Shown: piece after piece, positions 1 through 6,757 of the stretch | Position numbering within the stretch: position 1 is the stretch's first letter | Layout: each line of letters begins with the position of its first letter | Origin: a candidate division WWE3 bacterium UBA1397 | Lineage (GTDB): Bacteria > Patescibacteriota > WWE3 > UBA101185 > UBA10185 | NCBI GenBank assembly: GCA_002305205.1 | Contig: DBQJ01000005.1 | Span: forward strand, 37,274 to 46,086 | Direction of reading: 5' to 3' | Length of the DNA: 8,813 bases | The notes under the pieces: model-generated | The model's database searches: none | Told to the model about the DNA's origin: nothing | The model's input: the letters and a program-made list of their open reading frames with translations, nothing else | Program-made: the position numbers and the translations under genes

Positions 1-707
1 CCTAATAATGTTTTTGATTTATATAGTCCGTAAACAAATACAACTATAGATAATGCTCCCCATGCACTTCTTGAAAATGTTAAGAATGTACATACCAAAA
101 GAAATAGGAAATAAATATAATCCTTTGTTGAGAAATTCTTATCCAGGTAATATTTTTTAAACAATAAAATTAAACACAATACCAAATATATTCCTGTAAA
201 ATTAGGGTCAAAGAATGTACCGGCTAACCTATTCTTATGAGGATCCCATCCTAAAGACTTATCTAATAAGCTGAAGTCCGGGATCAACACTAATTGTACT
301 AATCCTGATATCCCCAGTAATACACCTGAATATATTATTGAATATAATATCTCCTCCGTATTGATCATTTTCAATCTGACCATATTTTGCAATACAATAC
401 CGGCTAAAATATAAAAAGTTAATCTTAATAAATAAAATAATGCGGTATCAATTGAATCAAATGAATATCTAAATAGTGATAATGTTAAGGATAATAGTGC
501 AATTAGCAAGAACAATAGAAAAGGAAAAAAACGTGATTCCAGTCTAAATGATTTTTTTACACTAAGAAAGTATAAAAATCCGTATATTGAATATGCAAAT
601 ACAGATATATCAAAAAGATATATTTTAATCTCCCCGCTTCTGTATATTATTGAATACTGTCCCAGAGTTAACAGTAATAAACATATATAATAACCTATCT
701 TTAGCAT
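1..707 (-). CDS. O-antigen polymerase/ligase-like membrane protein, 3' end missing
   Basis: Reading the minus strand from the ATG at 707 gives 235 codons without a stop before the window edge; an in-frame TAG lies a few codons upstream, so this ATG is the first possible one. The protein is strongly hydrophobic with several membrane segments. It carries hallmarks of the Wzy_C/O-antigen ligase superfamily: NRLAGTFFDPNFTGIYL at about residues 159-175 (the R..GTF.dPN motif) and LTFSRSAWG at about 209-217. Family members polymerise lipid-linked glycan repeats or transfer finished glycan to an acceptor on the outer face of the cytoplasmic membrane. The start lies about 20 bp after the flippase stop, in the same direction, so the two are probably co-transcribed. 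Only a weak purine run (AGAAAG) precedes the start. Whether it is a polymerase or a ligase cannot be told from this part. Confidence 0.85.
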   Translation of the reverse strand, partial: MLKIGYYICLLLLTLGQYSIIYRSGEIKIYLFDISVFAYSIYGFLYFLSVKKSFRLESRFFPFLLFLLIALLSLTLSLFRYSFDSIDTALFYLLRLTFYILAGIVLQNMVRLKMINTEEILYSIIYSGVLLGISGLVQLVLIPDFSLLDKSLGWDPHKNRLAGTFFDPNFTGIYLVLCLILLFKKYYLDKNFSTKDYIYFLFLLVCTFLTFSRSAWGALSIVVFVYGLYKSKTLL

Positions 708-726
708 ATTATATGATTCTTTCTAT

Positions 727-2043
727 TCATATTTTTGGTTCTGCCTGCGGACTTATCTCCCAATTTTTAAGCCTCCATGCTTTTTTAGCATAATATATAA
801 GTAATAATAGAATTAATAATTCCGAAGCATGCGTAATTATCGAGGATGCAAAGAATGAGTACCTGGGAATTAATATTACATTTGCAGTAAAATTAAAAAC
901 TGCACTTATAAAATATATAAAGGGAAGGTATTTTTGAAATCCTAATGTAACTATAAGCCATGATATAGGCTGTGTTAGAAAATAAATAATTAAACCTGCT
1001 AATAATATCTTTAGTATTGTTACAGAATAAACAAAATCCACACCTCCTAGTATATTAATAATTATCTTGGATAATAATATCCCTGCTCCAGATATTAATA
1101 CAGCTAATGAGGCCATTATTCCCAATGAAGAATAGAATATTCTCTTTAGTTCTTTTTTACCTGAGTTCATCTTATTCACCATTACAGGAAATACGGAATT
1201 CATAAAAAATGTAGGTACTACTAGAGCTACCTCAAATATTTTGTAAGGAAGGGTATATACAGCCACGGAATTAACATTATCCAAATTATACTTCCTGGGA
1301 AGATTAAGAACGGAAAGAAGTATAGAATCTGCTTTAAAATTAATCTGGCTGAAAATAAACATTAAACCTAAAGGCATGGATTCCTTAATCAAATACCTGG
1401 CTGACTCATAATTAATTCCATATCCTATATCAACGCCCAGTACTTTACATAATTTTCTATTTATTAAATATGTAACTACCCCTCCCAGAACATATCCTGT
1501 ACTTATGAATATGATGTCTGCCTTGGTATAAGTAAATATTAGAGCTAAGAGAAATATTACTATGTATCCGGATAGGTATCCTACCGTAGATAAATCATAT
1601 CTGTGCTTAATTTGAAATACGATATTTGTAGTTGTATACAATGCCTGGGTTAAGATCAGAAACAATGTAAAAAATATTCCTGACTTTAACCAAAAACTGT
1701 AGGGAAAAAACACTAAAGATACGGATAGAATGATAATAATAAAAAGAGAAAACACAGAACGCAGTGTAACAATGGTGTTTAGATATTCTATATATTTCGT
1801 ACCATCTTTTGTTAACTCTCTAACTGCAATAGCATTCAATCCAAAGTCTACAATAACAAAAAAGAGAGCAGGCCAAGCCTGCATAATACTAAAAGCCCCG
1901 AATCCGTCTCTACCATACGATCGTGTGATTACCATAACTATAAGCATAGTTATGGTCATACTTACTATTTTTCCAATCAGTTGAAATATAGTATTCTTGG
2001 CTATTTTTATTCCTGTATCGGATATTTTTAATTTCTTAATCAT
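727..2043 (-). CDS. Oligosaccharide flippase family protein (Wzx/PST type)
   Basis: A 438-residue protein with about 12 or more hydrophobic segments along its whole length, the usual size for polysaccharide-transport flippases of the MOP superfamily. The N-terminal region is typical: an amphipathic start (KNTIFQLIGKIVS, about residues 16-28), TRSYGRDGFGAFS (about 40-52), and DFGLNAIAVREL (about 66-77), matching the family pattern of a conserved RxxG.xGfG.ys stretch followed by dfGl...v.Re. Such proteins flip undecaprenyl-linked oligosaccharides from the inner to the outer leaflet of the cytoplasmic membrane. It starts 6 bp after the GH-A glycosidase stop with no clear ribosome binding site and ends in TGA about 20 bp before the O-antigen polymerase-like gene, so it is the middle gene of a three-gene unit. 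The cargo cannot be predicted. Confidence 0.9.
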   Translation of the reverse strand: MIKKLKISDTGIKIAKNTIFQLIGKIVSMTITMLIVMVITRSYGRDGFGAFSIMQAWPALFFVIVDFGLNAIAVRELTKDGTKYIEYLNTIVTLRSVFSLFIIIILSVSLVFFPYSFWLKSGIFFTLFLILTQALYTTTNIVFQIKHRYDLSTVGYLSGYIVIFLLALIFTYTKADIIFISTGYVLGGVVTYLINRKLCKVLGVDIGYGINYESARYLIKESMPLGLMFIFSQINFKADSILLSVLNLPRKYNLDNVNSVAVYTLPYKIFEVALVVPTFFMNSVFPVMVNKMNSGKKELKRIFYSSLGIMASLAVLISGAGILLSKIIINILGGVDFVYSVTILKILLAGLIIYFLTQPISWLIVTLGFQKYLPFIYFISAVFNFTANVILIPRYSFFASSIITHASELLILLLLIYYAKKAWRLKNWEISPQAEPKI

Positions 2044-2049
2044 TGTTTA

Positions 2050-3306
2050 TTATGGACAGTCTATTTGTTCATATACTTCAGTTTTTAGTACTGGGGGCTT
2101 TCCTTCAATTTTTTTCATATTTTTAATAACTTCATAATGATAATAGGGAACATTATCGGAATTTACCCATGAGAAATGATCAAAAGGAGGATTATATCTG
2201 ATAGTGAATGGGGTTACTGCTCTTACCCTATCATCTTTTAAATAATAATCCCTATAAGCAGTTGCCATATTCTCAGCCACTTTATTCACAGAAAGATATG
2301 AAGGATTATACACTGCTCCCTCGGCATGAGCCCATCCTGTTTCGGTTATAAATACAGGAAGATCCTTATTAATACCTATTTCATTTTTTAGATAATCCAG
2401 TTCTGATTCATAAGCCCTTATTCCCCATCTCCCTTCTGTATGAGGATCTCCGGAAAAATTAGGCTGGGGATAAGGATGAGAAGCCCATCCGTCGATTTTA
2501 TTAAATATACCCGGTATTTCTTTCTCCATTCTTCTTAAATATTCAAATTCATCCATGTGATAATCATCGGAAGGAGCTGTAGCGTTAAAAGCACCGTTCA
2601 TAATAAAAAAATCCTCATTCATATTCTTAAATATATCTATAGTAAAATTAAGTATCCTGGCGTATTCTTCAGGGTTAACATTTCCATACCAGAATTTTGA
2701 ATCATTTGTTTCATTATAGACACTAATATATTTATATTTTATTGGCCATACAAAATCATTTAAAAACTCTGCAGCCTGCTCGGTTTGTTTTTTATACTCA
2801 GATACATCTATATCCCATAATTGTATTATGGGTATTAGGTTTTTATTTAAAAGCATTTTAAATACAGCATCCCATTTCTCCCTGTCTCTATCCTTAACAT
2901 TGTATGGGATAAGAACATACCCCCACTTGCCTCCATTGGAATTTACCAGTTTTTGAGCTATTTCAAACATATTTGATTCTTCCGCATAGATATAAAGACC
3001 GAACTTATTATTATCTTTCCATAATGGGTCTGCATTATCTTCATAGTATGCGTATTCTATTTTTGATGTAATCGGACAATCTTTATTTAGCTCCCCATTA
3101 TTGTCTAAATCTACTTTAATATCAGAGGGGGAGGAGAGGGATATTCTGGGCTCTGAAGAAATAACAATATCTTCCTTATTATTATTTCTATCCCATCCGA
3201 TATACTTACTAAACAGTAATTTTTCATTGTCCCTGCCTGTGATTATCACAAATAATAATATTAGCAGAGTAACACCCAACAGTATGTAGATAATATATTT
3301 CTTCAC
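2050..3306 (-). CDS. Membrane-anchored clan GH-A glycoside hydrolase (TIM barrel)
   Basis: A 418-residue protein starting with GTG at 3306; an in-frame TAG four codons upstream excludes longer starts. Residues 4-22 form one hydrophobic segment after KK, without an obvious cleavage site, suggesting an N-terminal anchor with the enzyme outside the membrane. A linker of about 70 residues follows, then a barrel-like domain. SVYNETND (195-202) fits the clan GH-A acid/base motif with Glu199 after Asn, and VFITETGW (318-325) fits the nucleophile strand with Glu322. HPYP (277-280) is also typical. Clan GH-A enzymes are retaining beta-glycosidases (GH5, GH39, GH53 and others); the exact family is unclear. 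It heads a unit with a flippase and a Wzy-like protein, recalling PslG, the GH39 hydrolase of the Pseudomonas psl cluster. A role in trimming or releasing the exported glycan is inferred. Confidence 0.82.
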   Translation of the reverse strand: MKKYIIYILLGVTLLILLFVIITGRDNEKLLFSKYIGWDRNNNKEDIVISSEPRISLSSPSDIKVDLDNNGELNKDCPITSKIEYAYYEDNADPLWKDNNKFGLYIYAEESNMFEIAQKLVNSNGGKWGYVLIPYNVKDRDREKWDAVFKMLLNKNLIPIIQLWDIDVSEYKKQTEQAAEFLNDFVWPIKYKYISVYNETNDSKFWYGNVNPEEYARILNFTIDIFKNMNEDFFIMNGAFNATAPSDDYHMDEFEYLRRMEKEIPGIFNKIDGWASHPYPQPNFSGDPHTEGRWGIRAYESELDYLKNEIGINKDLPVFITETGWAHAEGAVYNPSYLSVNKVAENMATAYRDYYLKDDRVRAVTPFTIRYNPPFDHFSWVNSDNVPYYHYEVIKNMKKIEGKPPVLKTEVYEQIDCP

Positions 3307-3312
3307 AGCACT

Positions 3313-3321
3313 ATTCTAGCA
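3313..3321 (-). promoter_or_regulatory. Extended -10 element for the GH-A glycosidase unit
   Basis: On the minus strand TGCTAGAAT matches the extended -10 consensus TGnTATAAT, with TAGAAT at 3318-3313. Six bases follow and then the GTG start at 3306, so the predicted +1 falls on the start codon and the mRNA would be leaderless. No good -35 hexamer is visible at 16-18 bp, as is common for extended -10 promoters. This is a pattern match only. Confidence 0.5.
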
Positions 3322-3328
3322 AATAATG

Positions 3329-3334
3329 TACAAT
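3329..3334 (+). promoter_or_regulatory. -10 element for the GH18/GT-C unit
   Basis: TACAAT (5 of 6 matches to TATAAT) is followed by six bases and then the ATG at 3341, so transcription would be predicted to start at the start codon. There is no Shine-Dalgarno sequence and no clear -35. It lies 10 bp from the opposing -10 element of the divergent unit. Confidence 0.45.
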
Positions 3335-3340
3335 TGATTG

Positions 3341-4576
3341 ATGAAATCTGAGGTACGAATTGTTGCAGTAATATTTTCTCTAGTGATTATACTAGCTGTA
3401 ACCGGATCATTTTTGAAAAACATCAGTAAACAAGAAAAACTACTGTATCCTTTTTCAAAAAATAGCGATATTTTTTCATTCCTAACACCTCACAAAAAAC
3501 CTAAATACAGGGTGTATGGATATCTTCCATACTGGTCATTAGATTCAGCAAAATATATTCAATACGACAAACTTACTGATATTGCATATTTCGGGTTATA
3601 TATTAATCCAGATGGAACATTTAAAGAAAAAGTATTAGATGATGAGGGGTATGAGATTTTAGAACCGGGGTACAAAAACTGGAAAGAAAATAAGACAGTG
3701 GATGAGATTATTTCAAATGCCAAAAAAAACGGTGTTAGGGTTGCCCTTACAATTATTGCACATGATGATGAAGAGAATGACGAATTTTTAAACTGCAGAG
3801 AATGCTGGCCTGTTCTAATGGAAAACGTAAAGAAGGAATTAAAAAATAAAGGTTTAAGTGATGCTAATCTGAATTTTGAATATGCTGAATATACTGATGA
3901 TAAGATGGCGTTGAAATTTACCGAGTTTGTTAAATATGTTAACGATGAACTTGATAAAAGTTTCTCTGATTCTTTTTTGGTAGTGTCGGCTTTTGCTGAT
4001 TCTGCTGTAAAGCCAAGAATATCTTCAAGTCTTTTAGAATTAGGAAGAAATTCGGATGGTATATTTATTATGGCATATGATTTTCATAGGCCAACATCGG
4101 ATCAAGCAGGGCCTGTAGCTCCCATAGACGGAACTTATGCAAACTCTGATTATGATATTAATACAATGCTTAAGGATTTTCTTTCAAAGATTTCCCCCAA
4201 CAAATTAATTATGGGTATCCCCTACTACGGATATAATTGGGTAGTAGAAAACGAGGATAGGTATGCAAAAAGAATTGAAGGAAATGAAGAAAGAGGATAT
4301 TCAGAATCTTTAGTTTATGACAAAATACTAAGGGATCTTGAAGAACTGGATATTGAACCATTATGGGATGAAAATGCTCAAGTTCCTTTCTATTCCTATA
4401 CAAGCCCTTCTACCGGGTCTATCAGACAGGTTTATTACGAAAATGAAGATTCCCTTCGTATTAAATACCAGATAACAAAGAATAATAGTTTAGCGGGAAT
4501 AGGAATATGGGCTTTAGGGTATGATGGGGACCGTTCTGAATTGTGGAACTTAATATATGATGAATTTATTAAATAA
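3341..4576 (+). CDS. Membrane-anchored GH18-family protein with altered catalytic motif
   Basis: A 411-residue protein counted from the ATG at 3341. A TTG three bases upstream is in frame but less likely. Residues about 5-23 form a hydrophobic signal-anchor, then a linker, then a GH18 barrel starting at VYGYLPYWS (58-66). Later GH18 strands are clear: IFIMAYDFH (241-249), MGIPYYGYNW (291-300) and GIGIWALGYDG (386-396). The catalytic motif DGxDxDxE appears as SDANLNFE (173-180): the general-acid Glu180 is kept, but the first Asp is Ser and the later two are Asn. GH18 proteins cleave or bind GlcNAc-containing glycans such as chitin or peptidoglycan-related polymers; a YaaH-like cell-wall role is also possible. 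Whether this one is an active enzyme is uncertain. Its end overlaps the next gene by 20 bp, suggesting translational coupling with the GT-C glycosyltransferase. Confidence 0.85.
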   Translation: MKSEVRIVAVIFSLVIILAVTGSFLKNISKQEKLLYPFSKNSDIFSFLTPHKKPKYRVYGYLPYWSLDSAKYIQYDKLTDIAYFGLYINPDGTFKEKVLDDEGYEILEPGYKNWKENKTVDEIISNAKKNGVRVALTIIAHDDEENDEFLNCRECWPVLMENVKKELKNKGLSDANLNFEYAEYTDDKMALKFTEFVKYVNDELDKSFSDSFLVVSAFADSAVKPRISSSLLELGRNSDGIFIMAYDFHRPTSDQAGPVAPIDGTYANSDYDINTMLKDFLSKISPNKLIMGIPYYGYNWVVENEDRYAKRIEGNEERGYSESLVYDKILRDLEELDIEPLWDENAQVPFYSYTSPSTGSIRQVYYENEDSLRIKYQITKNNSLAGIGIWALGYDGDRSELWNLIYDEFIK

Positions 4577-5597
4577 ATTAAAGAAATACATAACCCCTTA
4601 TAATATTATTGTCTTTTTTATTATTTTCGTAGGTATCATATTAAGATTATTAGTCTTTGATAAACAGGGAGGAGATTACACTACCTATAAAGAAGCAATG
4701 GATCTATTCCATAAAGGCTATAATCCATATAATAAAACTATATCTTCTTTTGGGGTTGGCGGCGGGGAGCATGGTTATGCGTACTTTCCAACTTTATTGT
4801 ATATACAGTATTTTGTGTGGTTGATTAGCAACTGGTCGGGAATAATCATTTCTACCGTTATATTGTGGAAAATACCTGTCTTAATAGCCGATCTTTTAAT
4901 TCTTTTTCTTATTCTTAAAAGTTCTTCTAATAAAGACAAAGATGATAGGTTTGGATTAACTAAAATATTTACCGGGTATGAACTATTGAAGATTATTATT
5001 TGTATATTCTGGTTATTTAATCCCTACCTTATCTCCAGATATGATTATTCTTTATATGATCCATTATTCCTTCTTTGCCTACTCCTGTCATTGAAATTTA
5101 ATGAGAAGAATTCTACTCTATCAGGTGTATTTTATGCCCTATCTGTGTCATTAAAAACTATTCCAATGATAGTTCTCCCCATTCTTCTACTAAAGACACC
5201 GAGAAAAATGAATTTTATCCTATCCTGTATTTTTGTATTTATTACTATAAGTATTCCCTTTATGGGTAATAAGTATGATTTTCTTAATTATATTGATGGG
5301 TCTATTTTAGTTCATTCAGAAAGACAGTTACAAGGCAGGCCTATACTAACTTGGATTTCTTATAATACTTCTTCAATAGGAATAAATTTTCTTCAGACTG
5401 ACTATACTTCAATATACTCAATGACGGCTTTATTCGCTTCTTTTGCTATACCTTTTTTACTATATATATTCAAAATTATTAAAAATACTAATACATATAT
5501 TCTTATCTCATTTGCTATATATCTACTTCTTACACCGGTACTTAGCCGTACACATATGTTATGGCTGTTACCTTGGTTATTAGTATATATATATTAG
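4557..5597 (+). CDS. GT-C fold membrane glycosyltransferase (GT87/DUF2029-like), N-terminal part
   Basis: A 346-residue polytopic membrane protein starting inside the end of the GH18 gene (ATG at 4557, another at 4560). GT-C features are visible. Asp40 in GGDYTTYKEA sits in the first outer loop, where the catalytic acid of GT-C enzymes is found. HKGYNPYN (52-59) and YAYFPTLLY (74-82) follow, and ALSVSLKTIPMIVLP (194-208) is typical of polyprenyl-phosphate-sugar-dependent mannosyltransferase-like proteins. GRPILTWISYN (260-270) recalls PIG-M-type enzymes. Such proteins use a lipid-phosphate sugar donor and add sugars on the outer membrane face. The frame ends at TAG (5595-5597) just after a (TA)5 tract, inside what looks like a membrane segment. 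The continuation is in another frame (5594-5800). One extra TA would join them into about 415 residues. Donor and acceptor are unknown. Confidence 0.8.
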   Translation: MMNLLNKLKKYITPYNIIVFFIIFVGIILRLLVFDKQGGDYTTYKEAMDLFHKGYNPYNKTISSFGVGGGEHGYAYFPTLLYIQYFVWLISNWSGIIISTVILWKIPVLIADLLILFLILKSSSNKDKDDRFGLTKIFTGYELLKIIICIFWLFNPYLISRYDYSLYDPLFLLCLLLSLKFNEKNSTLSGVFYALSVSLKTIPMIVLPILLLKTPRKMNFILSCIFVFITISIPFMGNKYDFLNYIDGSILVHSERQLQGRPILTWISYNTSSIGINFLQTDYTSIYSMTALFASFAIPFLLYIFKIIKNTNTYILISFAIYLLLTPVLSRTHMLWLLPWLLVYIY

Positions 5598-5800
5598 ATA
5601 GGTACAGTCCAAAAAAAGTACTAAAACTATCTGTAATATTACTAACAGTATGGTTTCTAATATTCTTCTACTTACTTGATTGGAATAGAGGTTTTGAACC
5701 TGCTTCTGATGAAGATAAAAAACCGATACTAAATAATCAAAACACAGAATGGGAGTTAAAAAGAATATTAAGACATAAATACTACGAATTCAGAAGCTGA
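5561..5800 (+). pseudogene. Frame-shifted C-terminal part of the GT-C glycosyltransferase
   Basis: This frame can start at an ATG at 5561, 37 bp before the upstream stop, but its content looks like the missing end of the previous protein. From Leu12 (codon at 5594) it reads LDRYSPKK, a cytoplasmic-type positive loop, then a membrane segment VLKLSVILLTVWFLIFFYLL, then a short polar tail ending in TGA. Adding one TA unit to the tract at 5584-5593 gives a continuous LVYIYILDRYSPKK across the joint. It could be a sequencing or assembly error, a real inactivating mutation, a length-variable switch, or a separately translated overlapping small protein. The first two seem most likely. Confidence 0.65.
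5584..5593. repeat. (TA)5 dinucleotide tract at the GT-C frame break
   Basis: TATATATATA lies directly before the stop codon that ends the N-terminal frame. A change of one repeat unit (2 bp) would switch the reading frame into that of 5594-5800. Five units is short, and TA runs are common in this AT-rich sequence, so it is noted only because of its position. Confidence 0.6.
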
Positions 5801-5813
5801 ATATCTGCTATAA

Positions 5814-5890
5814 TGGTGGGCTTGCCTGGGATCGAACCAGGGACCTCTGCAATGTGAATGCAGCGCTCTAACCAACTGAGCTACAAACCC
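5814..5890 (-). tRNA. tRNA-Val (anticodon CAC), CCA encoded
   Basis: The minus strand folds into a full 77-nt cloverleaf including CCA. The acceptor stem is GGGTTTG/CAAGCCC with one G-T pair. T8 A9 follow, then D-stem GCTC/GAGC with GG in the loop. The anticodon stem is CTGCA/TGCAG with loop TTCACAT, the variable region AGGTC, and the T-arm CCTGG-TTCGATC-CCAGG. The anticodon CAC reads GUG (valine). The discriminator is A, followed by encoded CCA (5816-5814). It is convergent with the GT-C gene (13 bp away) and divergent from lepB. A -10-like hexamer ends exactly 6 bp before G1. Confidence 0.96.
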
Positions 5891-5896
5891 ACTTAA

Positions 5897-5902
5897 AATA
5901 TA
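5897..5902 (-). promoter_or_regulatory. -10 element for the tRNA-Val gene
   Basis: TATATT (5 of 6 matches to TATAAT) on the minus strand is followed by six bases and then G1 of the mature tRNA at 5890. The predicted +1 coincides with the mature 5' end or lies within a few bases of it. No convincing -35 was found. Confidence 0.45.
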
Positions 5903-5929
5903 CTGACATTTTACTACACTTGTTTAAAT
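5903..5929 (+). promoter_or_regulatory. Possible promoter for lepB
   Basis: CTGACA (5903-5908, 5 of 6 to TTGACA) is followed after 15 bp by TTAAAT (5924-5929), which has TG one base upstream (TGTTTAAAT, extended -10 type). The ATG at 5935 comes five bases later, so the transcript would be leaderless or nearly so. The spacing is shorter than ideal and the -10 matches only 4 of 6. Confidence 0.35.
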
Positions 5930-5934
5930 CTATC

Positions 5935-6510
5935 ATGGTGGTTAAAATTGCTATTGTGAAAAGAAAATATAATTTACTTCATTTCATCGTTGATCTTATT
6001 GAAATCTCAATGATAAGTGCCTTTCTTTTTGGTGTCACCTATATATTTATAGGCCAACTAACGGAAGTCTCAGGCAATTCTATGTATCCAAACTATTTGG
6101 ATAAAGAAAAGATAATTGCTGAAAAAGTGTCTATTAAAGTTAGACCTATAAAAAGAGGCGAAGTAGTAATATTTGTGAAACCAAACACCCAAGAAAGATA
6201 TATTTTAATAAAAAGGGTAATAGGACTCCCCGGAGAAATAATTAAACTTTCCCAAGGGTATGTATATATAAACGGCGAGAAACTGGATGAATACTATTTA
6301 GATTCAGAAGTTAATACAAATGAAATACAAGACGGTGTACTAACGGAAAATACTGAATATGAAATCCCAAGCAACTCCTATATTCTTCTTGGAGATAATA
6401 GAAAAGAAAGTACTGATTCAAGATACTTTGGTCCTGTACCGGGGGATAATATCATAGCTAGAGCAGCTATTGTATTCTACCCAATAGATAGGATTAGGAT
6501 TGTGAAATAA
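5935..6510 (+). CDS. lepB: Signal peptidase I
   Basis: A 191-residue serine/lysine membrane protease that removes signal peptides from exported proteins on the outer face of the cytoplasmic membrane. From the ATG at 5935, one membrane segment spans about residues 21-40. The S26 family boxes are all present: SGNSMYP (46-52) with nucleophile Ser49, LIKRVIGLPGE (91-101) with general base Lys93, and GDNRKESTDSR (153-163). The length is usual for the short Gram-positive-like type with a single membrane segment. A TTG at 5920 is in frame, but the ATG fits the nearby -10 and the family N-terminus better. No Shine-Dalgarno is seen. The 3' end overlaps rpmA on the other strand by 17 bp. It would serve secreted proteins in general, not just the nearby glycan genes. 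Confidence 0.96.
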   Translation: MVVKIAIVKRKYNLLHFIVDLIEISMISAFLFGVTYIFIGQLTEVSGNSMYPNYLDKEKIIAEKVSIKVRPIKRGEVVIFVKPNTQERYILIKRVIGLPGEIIKLSQGYVYINGEKLDEYYLDSEVNTNEIQDGVLTENTEYEIPSNSYILLGDNRKESTDSRYFGPVPGDNIIARAAIVFYPIDRIRIVK

Positions 6511-6754
6511 TATTAATTCTCTTTCTATTATTTTTAATTATTTCAAACTGAACAATTCCAGCTTTTAGTGCAAATATTGTAAAGTCCTTGCCCATACCTG
6601 CATTTTTACCGGGGAGAAATACCCTACCCCTCTGTCTCACTATTATTGATCCTTCTTTTACCTTGCTTCCTCCAAATACCTTAACTCCTAATCTTTTTCC
6701 CGCAACATTGGAGCCTTGTCTGGCTTTTGATCCTCCTGCTTTCTTATGAGCCAT
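6494..6754 (-). CDS. rpmA: 50S ribosomal protein L27
   Basis: An 86-residue protein of normal length. It starts directly MAHKKAGGS, so it has no cleavable N-terminal extension of the Firmicutes type. KRLGVKVFGG (20-29), IIVRQRG (37-43) and a region PGKNAGMGKDFTIFAL (48-63) match the L27 core closely. L27 sits near the peptidyl-transferase centre of the large subunit, with its N-terminus reaching toward the tRNA ends. It follows rplU after 3 bp, the classic bacterial rplU-rpmA order, and is surely co-transcribed with it. A purine-rich stretch (GAGAAG, about 9 bp upstream) inside the end of rplU may act as a weak ribosome binding site. Confidence 0.98.
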   Translation of the reverse strand: MAHKKAGGSKARQGSNVAGKRLGVKVFGGSKVKEGSIIVRQRGRVFLPGKNAGMGKDFTIFALKAGIVQFEIIKNNRKRINIISQS

Positions 6755-6757
6755 ATG

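Noticed and set aside
727..729. Recoding of TGA as an amino acid (code 25 of some CPR lineages)
   Set aside because: TGA ends the flippase and the GT-C tail at sensible lengths, tryptophan and glycine use normal codons, and no gene contains an internal TGA that needs reading through.
704..730. ATG at 730 overlapping the flippase TGA (ATGA) as start of the O-antigen polymerase-like gene
   Set aside because: This frame meets TAA after nine codons; the frame from the ATG at 707 gives the real protein.
1730..1984. Open frame of 84 codons on the plus strand inside the flippase gene
   Set aside because: It lies entirely antisense to a well-supported membrane protein, shows no family features, and has no own start signals.
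3101..3289. Open frame of 62 codons on the plus strand opposite the GH-A gene start
   Set aside because: Antisense shadow of the signal-anchor and linker region; its hydrophobic composition is explained by the other strand.
3338..3340. TTG at 3338 as start of the GH18 gene
   Set aside because: An ATG follows immediately at 3341 and fits the 6-nt distance from TACAAT.
4209..4403. Open frame of 64 codons on the minus strand inside the GH18 gene
   Set aside because: Antisense to conserved GH18 strands, with no recognisable content.
5920..5934. TTG at 5920 as start of lepB
   Set aside because: It overlaps the probable -10 region and adds only five residues of no family relevance; the ATG at 5935 is preferred.
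6505..6533. Inverted repeat AAATAATA / TATTATTT with a 13-nt loop at the lepB/rpmA junction as a bidirectional terminator
   Set aside because: The stem is A/T only, so it would be unstable, and such repeats are expected by chance in this composition.
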